DNA from: Candidatus Gottesmanbacteria bacterium RBG_16_37_8
Lineage (GTDB): Bacteria; Patescibacteriota; Microgenomatia; 2-02-FULL-39-11
Assembly: GCA_001779055.1 (NCBI GenBank)
Contig: MFJA01000023.1
Location: 4,177 to 11,030 of the forward strand
Reading direction: 5' to 3'
Length of the DNA stretch: 6,854 nucleotides
Each line of letters starts with the position of its first letter. Positions within the stretch are counted from its first letter, which is position 1. Below the pieces are notes generated by a model that had not been told where the DNA came from, did not search any database, and saw only the letters and a program-made list of their open reading frames with translations. Position numbers and translations under genes: made by a program. Positions 5,943 through 6,854 of the stretch are shown one piece after another.

Positions 5943-6227
5943 ATGACAAGATCGAGTAAAAAAGGTCCGTATATTGATGCCAACCTCTTAAAAAAAGTCT
6001 TAAAGCAAAAGGAGACAGATGACCGGACGCCAATTAAAACTTGGGCCAGGAGTTGTCAAATTTCACCCGATTTTGTTGGGTCTCGCATCAGTGTCTATAA
6101 CGGACGAAAATTTATCGAAGTTTTTATAACCGAAAGCATGGTTGGTCACAGGTTGGGAGAATTCTCGCCAACCAGAACTTTCAAAGGACACGGGCAGGTT
6201 ACTAAAAGAATTCTGGAAAAAACTTAA
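5943..6227 (+). CDS. rpsS: 30S ribosomal protein S19
   Basis: S19 (uS19) lies in the 30S head next to S13 and contacts the A-site finger region and tRNA side of the subunit interface. The length, 94 residues, is normal. The N-terminus MTRSSKKGPYID (1-12), TWARSCQISPDFVG (33-46), and the family signature running from NGRKF (53-57) through MVGHRLGEFSPT (66-77) to the TFKGH motif (79-83) are all seen. The ATG is two bases after the rplB TAA. A modest Shine-Dalgarno, AAGGA (5928-5932), sits ten bases upstream inside rplB. A 14-base gap then leads to rplV, the loosest junction in the rplC-to-rpsC group. Confidence 0.98.
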   Translation: MTRSSKKGPYIDANLLKKVLKQKETDDRTPIKTWARSCQISPDFVGSRISVYNGRKFIEVFITESMVGHRLGEFSPTRTFKGHGQVTKRILEKT

Positions 6228-6241
6228 AAAATTAATCTACT

Positions 6242-6661
6242 ATGGAAGTTATCGCTCAATTAAAATACATCAGAATCTCGCCCAAAAAAATAAAAGCCTT
6301 GGGCCGTTTAGCTGTTGGTTTAACCCCTCAACAGGCAATTGACAAGCTGGAGCATCTTTCAGGCAAAGCTCCTAAACTTCTTTCTGCCGCCATCAATTCT
6401 GCCAAAGGCAATGCAGTTAATAACCTCAAACTTAATTCACAAAATTTAATTATCAAGGAAGTTATAACAGGTAAAGGACCGTTCTTCAAAAGATGGCAAC
6501 CGGTTTCGCGTGGTATGGCCCATCAGATTAAAAAAAGAACCACTCACTTAAAAGTAAAATTAGTCGAAAAACAATCATCCCCGCAGTTAAAACCTCAGAA
6601 TTCAAAACAATTAGTTAAAGAAAAAAAGACCCCGCCAAAGGAGAAAAATAATGGGACATAA
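6242..6661 (+). CDS. rplV: 50S ribosomal protein L22 with a basic C-terminal tail
   Basis: L22 (uL22) touches all domains of 23S rRNA, and its beta-hairpin lines the exit tunnel opposite L4. The protein has 139 residues; the family core is about 110. Seen are KYIRISPKKIKALGRL (8-23), AAINSAKGNAVNN (49-61), the hairpin region GPFFKRWQPVSRG (79-91) and the closing KKRTTHLKVKL (97-107). Residues from about 109 to 139 form a Lys/Pro/Gln-rich tail outside the conserved fold. No Shine-Dalgarno precedes the ATG, but an in-frame stop at 6233-6235 shows that it is the first possible ATG. The tail DNA contains the rpsC ribosome site and start: the reading frame continues 11 bases into rpsC before its TAA, which couples the two genes. 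Confidence 0.97.
   Translation: MEVIAQLKYIRISPKKIKALGRLAVGLTPQQAIDKLEHLSGKAPKLLSAAINSAKGNAVNNLKLNSQNLIIKEVITGKGPFFKRWQPVSRGMAHQIKKRTTHLKVKLVEKQSSPQLKPQNSKQLVKEKKTPPKEKNNGT
6638..6643 (+). promoter_or_regulatory. Shine-Dalgarno site of rpsC inside the rplV tail
   Basis: AAGGAG lies seven bases before the ATG at 6651, and both lie within the rplV coding sequence. This is one of the two best ribosome sites in the window, with that of tuf. It fixes the rpsC start and means the tail of L22 is partly shaped by the need to encode it. Confidence 0.8.
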
Positions 6662-6854
6662 AGTTAATCCCATAGGATTCCGTTTAGGTGTCATCTACAC
6701 TTGGGATTCACGTTGGTTTGCAGATAAAAATCAGTATAAGAATTTCGTTTTGGAAGATGCTTTTATTCGGGAAGCTGTCTTTAAAAAAGTAAAAATAGCA
6801 GGGTTAACCAAAATAGAAATTGAAAGGTCCATCAATACCCTCAATATTATCCTT
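6651..6854 (+). CDS. rpsC: 30S ribosomal protein S3, N-terminal part (cut by window end)
   Basis: The first 68 residues of S3 (uS3) are present and the gene runs off the right edge. The start MGHKVNPIGFRLG (1-13) is the family hallmark, followed by WDSRWFADKNQY (18-29), the IREAVFKKV helix (39-47) and the KIEIERSINTL strand (54-64) leading into the first KH domain. S3 lies at the mRNA entry channel in the 30S head and, with S4 and S5, helps unwind mRNA. The gene overlaps the last 11 bases of rplV in another frame and has its own strong Shine-Dalgarno at 6638-6643. In the usual S10 order rplP and rpmC would follow; this cannot be seen here. Confidence 0.97.
   Translation, partial: MGHKVNPIGFRLGVIYTWDSRWFADKNQYKNFVLEDAFIREAVFKKVKIAGLTKIEIERSINTLNIIL

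Noticed and set aside
6142..6342. Plus-strand open frame spanning the rpsS end and rplV start
   Set aside because: It overlaps two clear ribosomal protein genes and matches no family.
1..6854. Alternative genetic code with TGA read as Gly, as in some Patescibacteria
   Set aside because: No gene has an in-frame TGA, and glycines in conserved motifs are all encoded by GGN.

Overview
The window looks like a chromosomal segment of an uncultivated bacterium, most likely from the Candidate Phyla Radiation / Patescibacteria and perhaps near Microgenomates. This placement is an inference. It rests on AT-rich DNA, very tight gene packing, a shortened ribosomal protein L2, the L4 loop wording (API-F-GGG-AHGPK) and lysine-rich tails on L4 and L22. 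The standard genetic code fits: Trp is TGG, and no TGA lies inside any gene. All complete genes stop with TAA except the DUF4349 gene, which stops with TAG.

Left region (1-1662). The last 39 residues of PdxS are followed 17 bases later by pdxT. Together they encode the DXP-independent pyridoxal 5'-phosphate synthase: PdxT makes ammonia from glutamine and PdxS builds the ring. A convergent gene for a two-pass membrane protein of the DUF4349 family ends 12 bases past pdxT on the opposite strand.

Divergent control region (1663-1801). This 139-base gap holds two back-to-back promoter candidates. A leftward TTGACA/TAAGAT pair places its predicted +1 on the A of the DUF4349 ATG, so that mRNA may be leaderless. 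A strong rightward TTGCGT-17-TATAAT drives tuf. Its predicted +1 falls on the first base of a small hairpin followed by six T.

Right region (1802-6854). The translation cluster is tuf, rpsJ, [terminator], rplC, rplD, rplW, rplB, rpsS, rplV, rpsC (cut by the window end). Gene order is the conserved S10 order, with tuf directly before rpsJ and no rpsL, rpsG or fusA in between. EF-Tu delivers aminoacyl-tRNA. S10, S19 and S3 belong to the 30S head, and L2, L3, L4, L22 and L23 to the 50S core and exit tunnel. A textbook intrinsic terminator splits the cluster between rpsJ and rplC. From rplC to rpsS, four successive junctions have exactly two bases between the TAA and the next ATG, and rplV overlaps rpsC by 11 bases.

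No mobile element, CRISPR array, tRNA or rRNA was seen, and I see no wholly new system. The points most worth a second look are the terminator inside the S10 cluster, the hairpin at the tuf transcript start, the leaderless promoter candidate, the repeated 2-base gene junctions, the cysteine-free EF-Tu and the altered ends of L2, L4 and L22.
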